Shown piece after piece: positions 52,179 through 60,915 of a stretch of DNA of 64,000 nucleotides. The DNA comes from Clostridium_AD sp050717635 (GTDB lineage: Bacteria; Bacillota; Clostridia; Clostridiales; Clostridiaceae). The stretch lies in NCBI RefSeq assembly GCF_050717635.1, contig NZ_JBOITO010000002.1, forward strand, positions 62,001 to 126,000. Reading direction: 5' to 3'. Within the stretch, counting starts at the first letter, position 1, and each line of letters begins with the position of its first letter. A program made the translations under genes and the position numbers. The notes beneath the pieces were generated by a model. The model was not told the origin of the DNA. It searched no databases and was given only the letters and a program-made list of their open reading frames with translations.

Positions 52179-52236
52179 AAATAAGTCTACAATCTATTAA
52201 AATAATGATTTTTAAAGGATTGTAGACTTATTTTGT
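52179..52236. repeat. Copy B of the duplicated hairpin, upstream of the nuclease
   Basis: AAATAAGTCTACAATC pairs perfectly (16 bp) with GATTGTAGACTTATTT. The core AAAATAATxx..TAAAGGATTGTAG and the flank TTATTTTGT are shared with copy A at 50863. It lies between divergent genes, where no transcript is expected to end. Confidence 0.7.
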
Positions 52237-52250
52237 GCTTTTAATATTTT

Positions 52251-52280
52251 TTGATGACCTTCCGCAATGGAAGACATTAT
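52251..52280 (+). promoter_or_regulatory. Promoter with spacer palindrome for the carbamoyltransferase cluster
   Basis: TTGATG (52251-52256), an 18-nt spacer and CATTAT (52275-52280). The spacer contains the palindrome CTTCCgcaatGGAAG (52259-52273). Palindromes inside long spacers are typical of MerR-type activation or of a repressor site. It is 93 bp before the first gene. Confidence 0.45.
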
Positions 52281-52372
52281 TTCTTCTTCTATTATAAAAT
52301 TAATATTTAGATAAATTGATGAATAAAAATATAAATTTAATAATAAGATTTAGATATAAAGGGATGATTTTA

Positions 52373-53371
52373 ATGAATGGATTATTTATATGCGAAAATC
52401 TTCAAAAGATTATTTTAAAAAGAGGCACATTATGTGGACATGTTCACTCTGTATTTAAAAATGCATGCAACATTGAGTGCGGTGACTTATTCATAACACT
52501 CTTGTGCAAACAGAAAAAGATGTCCCCAATGAGCGTAATTGTAGATGGGTTAGGACAAGTTGATTTTAATAATCTAAATATAACACAAGGTTTGATATTT
52601 GAGTTTACTACAAGTAAAATTTATTGCAGACAAATTAATTTATTTATATCCATGAGTAGTGCTGAAAAGTGGTCTTCGTTGGTTGATACCAATATTTTAT
52701 ACTGCCCAGAGCACAAGCTTTTAGAAAACATAAAAATTATTGGACAAGGGTTAAAGACACATGGAAAGTACTATGTTATGGGTTCACTCACAAATATGCT
52801 TGCAGATAAACTACCAGAACTTGAATTGGGTTTCCTTCCTGAATGTGATTTTGATATAAGCTTCGAATTTATAAAGGGTAGGTTTATGAATTTTATTTAT
52901 TCAGTAATAAATGCATATGAAGATGGCATAGGATATATAGCACAGTATGTTATTGGGTTTGGATGTGGGCTTACACCATCAATGGATGATTTTATTAGTG
53001 GCTTAATGATTGCGTACATATATATGGGAAGTTATTATAAATTAAATTCTCTAAAAATATATAAATTTAACAGTGCAATTATTAGTAGTGGTCTAAAAAT
53101 AACAACTAGAGTTAGTGCTGAAATGTTGAAACATTCATCAGTGGGGGAGACAAATGAGGCTGTACAAAATTTAATGAAAGCAATTTTAAAGCTTAATAAT
53201 GATACCAGTAATGAAAACCATAGAAGTATTATTAAAGGGTTAAGAGAAGTTATTGAGTATGGTGAAACATCAGGAACTGATACAGCGCTTGGAATTTACG
53301 TGGGACTTAGAATTTTGACTAAATTAAAGTATAGGAGGGTTTGGATAAATGAATCATTGCGCGGAGATTAG
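52373..53371 (+). CDS. allH: DUF2877 protein, AllH/YlbF-like carbamoyltransferase component
   Basis: A 332-residue soluble protein of the DUF2877 family, recognised by the C-terminal half: GFGCGLTPSMDDFISGL about residue 200 (conserved G.G.GLTP..DD) and GETSGTDTALGIYVG about 303. In E. coli the homologue YlbF (AllH) acts with FdrA (AllF) and YlbE (AllG) as an oxamate carbamoyltransferase. The same three genes are contiguous here. ATG 52373 follows AAAGGG at 9 nt; earlier starts lack a site. It overlaps the fdrA start by 23 bp. Confidence 0.83.
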   Translation: MNGLFICENLQKIILKRGTLCGHVHSVFKNACNIECGDLFITLLCKQKKMSPMSVIVDGLGQVDFNNLNITQGLIFEFTTSKIYCRQINLFISMSSAEKWSSLVDTNILYCPEHKLLENIKIIGQGLKTHGKYYVMGSLTNMLADKLPELELGFLPECDFDISFEFIKGRFMNFIYSVINAYEDGIGYIAQYVIGFGCGLTPSMDDFISGLMIAYIYMGSYYKLNSLKIYKFNSAIISSGLKITTRVSAEMLKHSSVGETNEAVQNLMKAILKLNNDTSNENHRSIIKGLREVIEYGETSGTDTALGIYVGLRILTKLKYRRVWINESLRGD

Positions 53372-54917
53372 AAAAAATACTTATTATGATTCTGTGGCAC
53401 TAATGTTAATAACTAAGGAAATTAAAAAAATGCCAAATGTCAAAGAAGTTATAGTTGGTATGGGAACAGATTTGAATAAAGAACTAACAGAAAATCTAAA
53501 CTTATCAAATGATGCGATAAGGGCACTAACACCTAATGATTTTTTCATAGCAGCATGGAGTGATGAGGAAAATGCCATTAAAATCATTGTTGAAAAGGTT
53601 GATGAATTATTAAATGTAAGGGCTAAGGATAATGACTCAGTGGAAGAATATAAACCAAAAACTCTTAGTGCTGCAGTTAAGCATCTTGAGGGAGCCAACA
53701 TTGCGATTATATCGTTACCTGGAAAATATGCCGCATATGAAGCAAAGAGTGCATTAAGCAATAACCTTCATGTAATGTTATTTAGTGATAATGTCACAGT
53801 GGAAGAAGAAATTGAACTTAAAAATATAGGCAGAGATAAGGGATTACTAGTTATGGGACCGGACTGTGGAACCGCAATTATTAATGGTGTACCACTTTGT
53901 TTTGCAAATGTTGTTAGGCGGGGAGATATAGGTGTTGTGGGGGCCTCTGGTACAGGAACACAGGAGGTTACTGTCATTATAGATAGAATGGGTGGTGGAG
54001 TATCGCAGGTTATTGGGACGGGAGGAAGAGATCTTAAGAGTTCAGTTGGGGGAATTATGATGATTGAGGGTTTCAAAGCTTTAATCGATGATGATGGAAC
54101 AAAGGTTATAGTGTTAATCTCTAAACCACCAGCACCCGAAGTAGCAGATAAAATATTAAATATGGTAAAAACCACAAATAAGCCAGTTGTTGTAAGTTTT
54201 ATAGGCGGCGATAGATATGAAATTGAAAAGCATGGTGCACACTCATGTGTAAATCTAGAGGATGCAGCAAGAAAGGCAGTAATGTTATCAGAGGGAAAGA
54301 TAATAAGTGATTTTATTAGCTTTACACTATCTGATGAGAAAATTGAAGAAATTGTCCAAGGTGAATGCAAAAAGTTTAGTAGTGGACAGAAGTATTTAAG
54401 AGCACTATACACTGGGGGAACCTTAGCAGATGAAGCGATGAAGATGCTAGGAAAAGATGGTTATAAGATATATTCTAATATTCCATTGTTACCTGAACTT
54501 AAACTAGAGGATGTACACCTTAGTAAAGAGCACACATGCATTGATCTAGGTGACGATGATTTCACTGTTGGAAAACCACATCCAATGATAGACCCAGTGG
54601 CTAGAGTAGAAAGACTTCCAATGGAAGCATTAGACCAAGAAGTTGCAATAGTGCTTATGGATTTTGTATTGGGTTATGGATCAAACATGGATCCAGCAGG
54701 AGAAATGCTTGAATCTATAATAGATGCGAAAAACACTATGAAAAATAAAAACAATTATTTATGTGTAATCGGGTACATATGTGGCACATATGGAGACCCT
54801 CAAGATTATAAAAACCAGTGCGAAGTGTTAGAAAGTGCAGGAGTTATACTAATGCCTTCTAATGCTCAAGCTGTTAAACTATCTTCGTTAATTCTTGGAA
54901 GAGTAAATAAAATATAA
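53349..54917 (+). CDS. fdrA: FdrA/AllF carbamoyltransferase subunit (acyl-CoA-synthetase-like)
   Basis: A 522-residue protein of the FdrA family, built like succinyl-CoA synthetase alpha. MGPDCGTAIINGVPLCFANV about residues 170-189, VGASGTGTQEVTV about 197 and VIGTGGRDLKSSVGG about 220 are hallmark segments, with a second synthetase-like domain toward the C-terminus. With YlbE and DUF2877 proteins it forms the AllFGH complex, which cleaves a carbamoyl-oxamate-type substrate with phosphate, giving carbamoyl phosphate. The start follows TAGGAGGG inside the previous gene. The true substrate here may differ from oxalurate. Confidence 0.87.
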   Translation: MNHCAEIRKNTYYDSVALMLITKEIKKMPNVKEVIVGMGTDLNKELTENLNLSNDAIRALTPNDFFIAAWSDEENAIKIIVEKVDELLNVRAKDNDSVEEYKPKTLSAAVKHLEGANIAIISLPGKYAAYEAKSALSNNLHVMLFSDNVTVEEEIELKNIGRDKGLLVMGPDCGTAIINGVPLCFANVVRRGDIGVVGASGTGTQEVTVIIDRMGGGVSQVIGTGGRDLKSSVGGIMMIEGFKALIDDDGTKVIVLISKPPAPEVADKILNMVKTTNKPVVVSFIGGDRYEIEKHGAHSCVNLEDAARKAVMLSEGKIISDFISFTLSDEKIEEIVQGECKKFSSGQKYLRALYTGGTLADEAMKMLGKDGYKIYSNIPLLPELKLEDVHLSKEHTCIDLGDDDFTVGKPHPMIDPVARVERLPMEALDQEVAIVLMDFVLGYGSNMDPAGEMLESIIDAKNTMKNKNNYLCVIGYICGTYGDPQDYKNQCEVLESAGVILMPSNAQAVKLSSLILGRVNKI

Positions 54918-54931
54918 AGGAGGGGTGGAAA

Positions 54932-56335
54932 GTGACAGAGATAAATAAATTATTTGGTGTGAAACTTAGTGTTGTAAATCTGGGATTGGAGTCTTTTAAT
55001 AGTGACTTAAAGGAGCAAAATGTACAGAGTATGCATGTTAGTTGGAGACCACCAAGCGTGGCTTGTAAAAAACTTTCTAGTTTGGATGGAATAAGTGAAA
55101 AAATAAAAGAAGCAAATAAAGAGGCAATGGATAGGATACTTGCAGCTCAGCCAATAATTGTTGGTATAGGCAAGGCTGGTACTGATATTCCAGGCATGAC
55201 AAAGCATACAATTCTTCATGCAGGTCCACCAATAACATGGGATAGAATGAGTGAACCAGTTAAAGGAGCAATAATAGGTGGGTTAATATATGAAAGGCTT
55301 GCTAAGAACGAAGAGGAAGCAAGAACTTTAGCAGCCTCTGGAGAAATTATATTTGATCCATGTCATCATCACAATACAGTAGGCCCTATGGCGGGGGTTG
55401 TAACTTATTCAATGCCTGTTTGGAAGCTTCAAAATAAGACCTTCGGAAATTATGCCTATTGTACTTTAAACGAAGGGCTCGGGAAAGTTCTAAGATTTGG
55501 AGCTTTTAGCTCAGAGGTAATTGAAAAACTAAACTGGATGGAAGCAGTCATAGCACCTGTAATTAATGATGCTATGACTTTGAAGGGTAGTATTGATGTT
55601 AAAACAATACTAGCACAGATGATTCAGATGGGTGATGAAGGACATAACAGAAATAAAGCAGGAACCTCATTATTATTTAGGGAACTGGCACCATTTATAG
55701 TCAGAACCAATTTTTCAGATGAAATAAAAGCAGATGTGTTAACGTTTATAGATAAAAATGATCATTTCTTTTTAAATATTTCTATGCCAGCATGCAAATG
55801 CAGTTTGGATCCAATTGAAAACTTAGAATATAGTACAGTGGTGTGTGCCATGTCAAGGAATGGCACGGATTTTGGAATTAGAATAGCTGGAACTGGAAAT
55901 GAGTGGTTTACAGCACCTTGTGAATTAGTTGAAGGCCTTTATTTTCCTGGTTTTGATGAAACTGATGCAAATCCTGATTTAGGAGATAGTTGTATAACAG
56001 AAACAGCAGGAATAGGTGGATTTGCCATGGCAACGGCTCCAGCCATTGTCCAATTTGTAGGGGGGACCCCAAAGGACGCTATAAATTATACAACTAGTAT
56101 GTATGAAATTACCTGCGCTGAAAATAATGCTTTTAAGATGCCAAACATGAATTTTAGAGGCACACCTACGGGAATAGATCTTAGAAAAGTTATTGAAACA
56201 GGAATTTTGCCAATTATAAATACTGGAGTTGCATGCAATAGAGCAGGTGTTGGGCAAGTAGGTGCAGGTGTAGTTCATCCTCCAATGAAATGTTTTGAAG
56301 ATGCACTTACTTCTTTTATAAAGAAAAATATCTAA
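54932..56335 (+). CDS. ylbE: YlbE/AllG carbamoyltransferase subunit (DUF1116)
   Basis: A 467-residue DUF1116 protein. SWRPPSVACKKL about residue 36, FDPCHHHNTVGPMAGV about 140, DEGHNRNKAG about 234 and MNFRGTPTGIDLRKV about 408 are conserved segments. It is the second large subunit of the AllFGH-type complex. It starts with GTG 54932 after AAGGAGGGGTGG, 14 bp behind fdrA. The His-rich CHHHNT motif could be catalytic, but this is unproven. Confidence 0.87.
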   Translation: MTEINKLFGVKLSVVNLGLESFNSDLKEQNVQSMHVSWRPPSVACKKLSSLDGISEKIKEANKEAMDRILAAQPIIVGIGKAGTDIPGMTKHTILHAGPPITWDRMSEPVKGAIIGGLIYERLAKNEEEARTLAASGEIIFDPCHHHNTVGPMAGVVTYSMPVWKLQNKTFGNYAYCTLNEGLGKVLRFGAFSSEVIEKLNWMEAVIAPVINDAMTLKGSIDVKTILAQMIQMGDEGHNRNKAGTSLLFRELAPFIVRTNFSDEIKADVLTFIDKNDHFFLNISMPACKCSLDPIENLEYSTVVCAMSRNGTDFGIRIAGTGNEWFTAPCELVEGLYFPGFDETDANPDLGDSCITETAGIGGFAMATAPAIVQFVGGTPKDAINYTTSMYEITCAENNAFKMPNMNFRGTPTGIDLRKVIETGILPIINTGVACNRAGVGQVGAGVVHPPMKCFEDALTSFIKKNI

Positions 56336-56358
56336 ATTTTATTAACAGGGGGTATATT

Positions 56359-57150
56359 ATGAATATTATTGATGCTTTTAAAAATGTAAAAATGTATGAT
56401 TTAACTCAAAAAATTAGTCATTTAACACCAGCATGGCCAACCTATGAGCCACTGGAAATTAAATTCTTCAAAAGACTCTCATCCAATGGTGCAAATGGGC
56501 AGGTTCTAACTCATTCAAATCATGTTGGTACTCATCTTGACGGTTCACTGCATTTTTGTACACACGGACGGGATATAGCAAGTATTCCATTAGAAGAACT
56601 TGTAGCACCGGGCGTTGTTGTTGATATATCTGATATAGCTGAGGATTATGGAATTTATACTTCAAAAGACATAATGGATAGAGCGGATGTTAGAAAAGGT
56701 GATATTTTAATTATCCATACGGGCTATCATAAATATGGTTGGGATGAGCCAGGCGCTGATGAGGAAAGAGTAATGATGAGACATCCAGGGCCTACAAAGG
56801 AATTTTCGGATTGGTGTAAGCTAATGGAATTTAAATGGATAGGCGTTGATTGTGGTTCCGCAGACCATCCAATGAATACAAAGATTCGTGAATGGGCTCC
56901 AAAGGAAGCTAGAAGAGCAGAAAAATATTTAAGAGCTAAGTACGGCAAAGGAATTGAAGATTTTTGGCCAGAAGATGATTATCAATTAATGCATTATGAT
57001 TTATTTCCACTAAATATTATTCATGCTGAAAACGTTGGTGGAGATATCGATAAGGTGCTAGGCAAAAGATTAATAATAGGATGTTTCCCATGGAGATTTG
57101 AAGGCGGAGAATCTTGCATATCTCGTATTGTAGCCTTTGATGCAGAGTAG
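56359..57150 (+). CDS. Cyclase-family metal-dependent amidohydrolase (kynurenine formamidase/isatin hydrolase fold)
   Basis: A 263-residue soluble hydrolase of the PF04199 cyclase family. The metal-binding signature HVGTHLDGSLHF about residue 54 replaces the usual HxGTHxDxPxHF with Gly-Ser at the Asp-x-Pro position. ILIIHTGYHKYGW about 115 and VDCGSADHP about 156 are the other family segments. Members open lactam or amide bonds (isatin, formylkynurenine). Here it lies between carbamoyltransferase and molybdenum-hydroxylase genes, so opening a hydroxylated ring is the natural proposal. AGGGGGTATATT precedes the start. Confidence 0.83.
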   Translation: MNIIDAFKNVKMYDLTQKISHLTPAWPTYEPLEIKFFKRLSSNGANGQVLTHSNHVGTHLDGSLHFCTHGRDIASIPLEELVAPGVVVDISDIAEDYGIYTSKDIMDRADVRKGDILIIHTGYHKYGWDEPGADEERVMMRHPGPTKEFSDWCKLMEFKWIGVDCGSADHPMNTKIREWAPKEARRAEKYLRAKYGKGIEDFWPEDDYQLMHYDLFPLNIIHAENVGGDIDKVLGKRLIIGCFPWRFEGGESCISRIVAFDAE

Positions 57151-57186
57151 TTTTTATAAAATTTAAATTTGAAAGGATGATAAATA

Positions 57187-57861
57187 ATGATAGTAGATAA
57201 AATGGAACAAAGCCTTAGACCAGCTGAAACAAAAATGGTGCCTTATCCGCCTAAGTATATTACCATGGCAACCGGAGAAAAATTAGTAATTCGTCAAATA
57301 ACAAGAGAGGAAGTTCCGCATATTTTAGAAGCAGTTAAGCCTCTTATGACTGTTGAAAAAGATTTTTACGACATAGTTGCATCTAGAATTTATGCCGAGC
57401 TTTTAGGTTATTATAGGTATAGAGTGAAGGATGAATATTGCCTAATTGGAACAATAGATGGTGTGCTCGTGGGACTAGTAAATGGTCGTATGATTGATGA
57501 TAAAGTAGGAGTATCTCATCATACAATGACACTGAAACAGGGACTTAGAATAGGAGCACAATTATTTGCTGCTAAAATGGAATATCATTTGGATTTTTTA
57601 AATCAAGAAGAAGTTTTAGTTGTAGCTGAGAGTCCAAATGGATTTAAGAGATGGATGATTGAATATGAACTTGAATCAAGACCAGAAACTTGGCACGAAT
57701 TAGGGGGAGTACCAACCTATGTTTTAACTAAAGCATTATGGGAAAAGCATAAAGCAAATAAATCAGGTGGTCGTCGTCCAGTAAAAGAAGAACTACTTAA
57801 AACTGCGGACCATCCAATTCTTCCATCAACTTATACTCAAATTCCGGGATATAAAAGATGA
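57187..57861 (+). CDS. GNAT-like protein of unknown substrate
   Basis: A 224-residue protein. Residues 45-180 look like a GNAT fold (LVIRQITREEVPHILEAV, then CLIGTIDGVLVGLVNGR and EVLVVAESPNGFKRWMIEYE), but the classical R/QxxGxG/A acetyl-CoA loop is not obvious; GLRIGAQL about residue 118 is the nearest. The C-terminal 40 residues are basic and proline-containing. It overlaps the thiolase-like gene by 4 bp (ATGA), so it is probably coexpressed at equal level. I do not know its reaction. Confidence 0.6.
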   Translation: MIVDKMEQSLRPAETKMVPYPPKYITMATGEKLVIRQITREEVPHILEAVKPLMTVEKDFYDIVASRIYAELLGYYRYRVKDEYCLIGTIDGVLVGLVNGRMIDDKVGVSHHTMTLKQGLRIGAQLFAAKMEYHLDFLNQEEVLVVAESPNGFKRWMIEYELESRPETWHELGGVPTYVLTKALWEKHKANKSGGRRPVKEELLKTADHPILPSTYTQIPGYKR

Positions 57862-59054
57862 GAGAAGTTGGTATTGTAGGAGTAGGTCATAGTAAATTCG
57901 GTAAAATGTCAGATGGAACATTTACTGACTTACTTAGTATGGCTGCTGTGGAGGCGCTAGATGACGCTGGTGTAAAAACAGGTAACGGCCATGGTATTGA
58001 TCAGGTTTTTGTAGCAACAATGGGTGCAGGGATACTTAATAAGCAAAGCGGTATTGCATCGGCACTTGTGGATTATTTGAATTTAAAACCAGCAATGGCT
58101 GAAACAATTGAAAATGGCCCAGCCTCAGGAGCATCTGCTATAAAACTAGGATATATGGCTATAGCCAGTGGAATGTGTGACTGTGTGCTTGTAGTTGGTG
58201 GAGAAATGATGAGGGTTGTTAGCGGCTGGGAAGGTACAGATTTTGTTGCCACAATGCTTCACCCTGAGGCAGAATATAACTATGGACTAACACTCCCGGC
58301 TTTTGCAGGACTCTTTACAAAATTATGTATGGATAAGTATGGAATAACAGAAAAGGATTTATCAATAGTAGCAGTTAAAAATCACGAGAATGCAGTGAAT
58401 AACCTAGTAGCACATATACATGTGGTGCCTAATCTTTATTGTATAACAGAGGATGAGGATGCAAATATAATAAATCCATATGTAGCAGAGCCACTTCGTA
58501 TGTATCATTGTTGTCCTGTATCTGACGGGTCAGCAGCAGTTTTATTATGTGCCATGGACAAAGCAGATAGATTTAAGAGAAAGCCAATAAAAATAGCAGG
58601 AATAGGTCAAGCCACAGACACCCATGCGGTAGCTGAAAGAGAAGTCCCTACGGATTTACTTGCTGTTAGACTTTCCGCACAAATGGCCTATAAAATGGCA
58701 GGACTTACGGCGCAGGATATGGACGTTGCAGAGCTTCATGATGCTTTTCAAATACTAGAGATAGTTGAATCTGAAGAGGTTGGATTTTTCAAGAGAGGTG
58801 AAGGGCATATAGCGGCACGAAATGGGCAAACAAAGATTGGAGGTAAAATCCCAATTAACACCTCGGGAGGCTTAAAAGCAAAGGGTCATCCACTTGGCGC
58901 AACTGGGGTTTCACAGGTTGTAGAGATTGTAAAGCAACTAAGGGGAGAAGCAACGGGACGCCAAGTAGAGGGTGCTAAAGCTGGTTTGTGCGTTAACTTT
59001 GGTGGTTTCGGAAATAATGTTGTTGCAACGATACTCACTAAGGAGGAATCATAA
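57858..59054 (+). CDS. Thiolase-fold protein lacking the nucleophilic Cys (aldolase-type)
   Basis: A 398-residue member of the SCP-x/archaeal thiolase branch (VGIVGVGHSKFGKM start, ELHDAFQILE about residue 292, KAKGHPLGATG about 341 with the active His344). The nucleophile position, normally Cys in ENACASG, reads ENGPASG (Pro88), so ordinary thiolysis or condensation by Cys acylation is not possible. Cys378 (LCVNFGG) is retained. A DUF35 gene follows, as for the Ltp2-type retro-aldolases that work with DUF35 partners. I therefore favour a C-C lyase/aldolase or decarboxylase role. It overlaps the GNAT-like gene by 4 bp. Confidence 0.82.
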   Translation: MREVGIVGVGHSKFGKMSDGTFTDLLSMAAVEALDDAGVKTGNGHGIDQVFVATMGAGILNKQSGIASALVDYLNLKPAMAETIENGPASGASAIKLGYMAIASGMCDCVLVVGGEMMRVVSGWEGTDFVATMLHPEAEYNYGLTLPAFAGLFTKLCMDKYGITEKDLSIVAVKNHENAVNNLVAHIHVVPNLYCITEDEDANIINPYVAEPLRMYHCCPVSDGSAAVLLCAMDKADRFKRKPIKIAGIGQATDTHAVAEREVPTDLLAVRLSAQMAYKMAGLTAQDMDVAELHDAFQILEIVESEEVGFFKRGEGHIAARNGQTKIGGKIPINTSGGLKAKGHPLGATGVSQVVEIVKQLRGEATGRQVEGAKAGLCVNFGGFGNNVVATILTKEES

Positions 59055-59056
59055 TT

Positions 59057-59389
59057 ATGGAAGAGAAAATGTATGCTTATAAATGTACAGCTTGTGGTGA
59101 ACTTCATCATCCGAAACATTATGTATGTAAAAAGTGTGAAAATAGAGAGTTTGAAGAGGTCCCACTAGGAGGAGAGGCAACACTTGTAACCTATACAAAA
59201 GTATATAATCTCCCAGAGGGATACATGAAACCATATATGAGTTTTGGAATTGTTAAATTTACAAACGGCCTTGTTGTCAGTGGACAACTTGAAGTAGAAA
59301 ATCCTGAAATAGGAATGAAACTTACGTCAACGGTAGGAGTTGTAAAAGAAGGAATAGGAAAGGACCATTACGGATTCATCTTTATTTAG
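59057..59389 (+). CDS. DUF35 zinc-ribbon/OB-fold partner protein
   Basis: A 110-residue protein with an N-terminal zinc ribbon (CTAC about residue 10 and CKKC about 27) and a C-terminal OB-like domain (VTYTKVYNLPEGYM, VSGQLEVENPEIGMKL). DUF35 proteins form obligate complexes with thiolase-superfamily enzymes, where they bind CoA or stabilise the active site. It begins 2 bp after the thiolase-like stop with AAGGAGG inside that gene, so the two almost certainly form a complex. Confidence 0.88.
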   Translation: MEEKMYAYKCTACGELHHPKHYVCKKCENREFEEVPLGGEATLVTYTKVYNLPEGYMKPYMSFGIVKFTNGLVVSGQLEVENPEIGMKLTSTVGVVKEGIGKDHYGFIFI

Positions 59390-59398
59390 AGATAGAAA

Positions 59399-59437
59399 GT
59401 TAAAGGGATATTTATTTACTGTCCCTTTAACTATAAA
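59399..59437 (+). terminator. Hairpin after the DUF35 gene
   Basis: GTTAAAGGGA and TCCCTTTAAC pair over 10 bp across 13 nt, followed by TATAAAATTT. It probably ends or attenuates the fdrA-DUF35 transcript. Confidence 0.6.
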
Positions 59438-59554
59438 ATTTATTAATTATATTTAACTATAATTAACCATATTTAGTAAATTTAAATCATATATATTAAT
59501 TAGGGACTTTTCAAATTAGAAAGTTTACATACTAATATATAAGGAGAATATTAT

Positions 59555-60811
59555 ATGGTAAATAACCCTAACAATACTAAGGGAAATGAAAAATCAAGCT
59601 TCTTGAAAATGTCTAGAAAAACTATTTTAGCTATCCAACATTTAATAGCGATGTTTGGAGCTACAGTTTTGGTTCCCATACTAACTGGGCTAGATCCATC
59701 CGTGGCATTAGTTGCTGCAGGGGTAGGGACTCTCATATTCCATTTATGCACTAAGGGAAAGGTGCCTGTATTTTTAGGTTCTTCTTTTGCATTTATTCCT
59801 GTAATAATTACAGTGAAAGAAATGTACAAAGGAGATTTGACTTATGCTCAAGGAGGTATTGTAGTAGCTGGCTTCATTTATGTAATCGTTTCCTTGTTCA
59901 TTAAGAAAATTGGTATAAATAGAATCAAGAAAATTTTGCCACCACAAGTAATAGGTCCGATGATAATACTAATAGGATTAAATTTAATTCCAGTTGCAAT
60001 TGATATGGCCAAAGTTAAAATATGGATTGCAGCTATAACACTAGGTACAGCACTTTTAATAACATTTAAGGGTAGTGGTTTTTTAAAACAAATATCAATT
60101 TTATGTGGCGTTGTCGTAGGATACTTAGTTTGCCTTGCAATAGGATTTGTTGATACCTCAATAATTAGTCAATCGGCTATAGTTTCAATACCTAAATTTA
60201 CTTTCCCAAAATTTGAATTAGGCGCTATAGCAATTATTGCTCCAGTTGTGCTTGCTGTTTTTATGGAGCATGTTGGGGATATAACCACTAACGGACAAGT
60301 AGTTGGGAAAGATTTCATTAAGGACCCAGGCTTAAATCGTACACTACTGGGAGATGGTATAGCTACAATGTTTGCTGGATTTATAGGAGGACCTGCTAAT
60401 ACTACTTATAGTGAAAATACAGGAGTTTTAGCAATTACAAAAAATTATGATCCGTCAATTTTAAGGATTACTGCCATATTTGCAATTCTCCTTGGGTTTG
60501 TTGCAAAAGTTGGAGGAGTTCTAAGGTCAATTCCTGTGCCAGTAATGGGTGGAATAAGTTTGATGCTCTTTACTATGATCGCACTTATAGGTGTTAAAAA
60601 CATGAAAACTAATATCAAAAAGTATGATGCAGGGATTGTAATAGTAATAGCTACAATGTTAATTTTAGGCCTTGGAACAACTTATTTACAAAAATATACA
60701 GGAATTAATTTAGGAATACCTATAAATGAAAACGTTACGATTTCAGGACTAAGTCTTGCTGCAATAGTTGGGATTATATTAAATGCAATATTAAATAGAA
60801 ATAAGCAATAA
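59555..60811 (+). CDS. NCS2 uracil/xanthine-type permease
   Basis: A 418-residue polytopic membrane protein of the UraA/PbuX/RutG branch. IQHLIAMFGATVLVP about residue 29 and FLGSSFAFIPVI about 70 are UraA-like. FMEHVGDITTNGQVVG about 233 carries the Glu-His that contacts the base in uracil permeases, and GGPANTTYSENTGVLAITK about 275 contains the second nucleobase site. These features sit closer to uracil transporters than to the xanthine permease at 7046. It links the carbamoyltransferase block to the molybdenum hydroxylase. TAAGGAGAA precedes the start. Confidence 0.87.
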   Translation: MVNNPNNTKGNEKSSFLKMSRKTILAIQHLIAMFGATVLVPILTGLDPSVALVAAGVGTLIFHLCTKGKVPVFLGSSFAFIPVIITVKEMYKGDLTYAQGGIVVAGFIYVIVSLFIKKIGINRIKKILPPQVIGPMIILIGLNLIPVAIDMAKVKIWIAAITLGTALLITFKGSGFLKQISILCGVVVGYLVCLAIGFVDTSIISQSAIVSIPKFTFPKFELGAIAIIAPVVLAVFMEHVGDITTNGQVVGKDFIKDPGLNRTLLGDGIATMFAGFIGGPANTTYSENTGVLAITKNYDPSILRITAIFAILLGFVAKVGGVLRSIPVPVMGGISLMLFTMIALIGVKNMKTNIKKYDAGIVIVIATMLILGLGTTYLQKYTGINLGIPINENVTISGLSLAAIVGIILNAILNRNKQ

Positions 60812-60820
60812 GAATTTATC

Positions 60821-60852
60821 ATCCCTCGAACTGATAGTTCGGGGGGATTTTA
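60821..60852 (+). terminator. Terminator after the permease gene
   Basis: ATCCCTCGAACT and AGTTCGGGGGGAT pair (one G-T, one bulge) across GAT, followed by TTTATAATTT. Confidence 0.8.
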
Positions 60853-60878
60853 TAATTTAGATATTATTAAAAAATTAA

Positions 60879-60900
60879 TGTACGCCATATGGTTAGTACA
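60879..60900. promoter_or_regulatory. Operator-like dyad before the third molybdenum hydroxylase
   Basis: TGTAC and GTACA flank a central CCATATGG, with slight asymmetry (1 versus 3 bp). It lies 16 bp before the GTG start, overlapping the leader, and could bind a dimeric regulator. Confidence 0.35.
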
Positions 60901-60915
60901 ATAAGGAGGTAAGTC

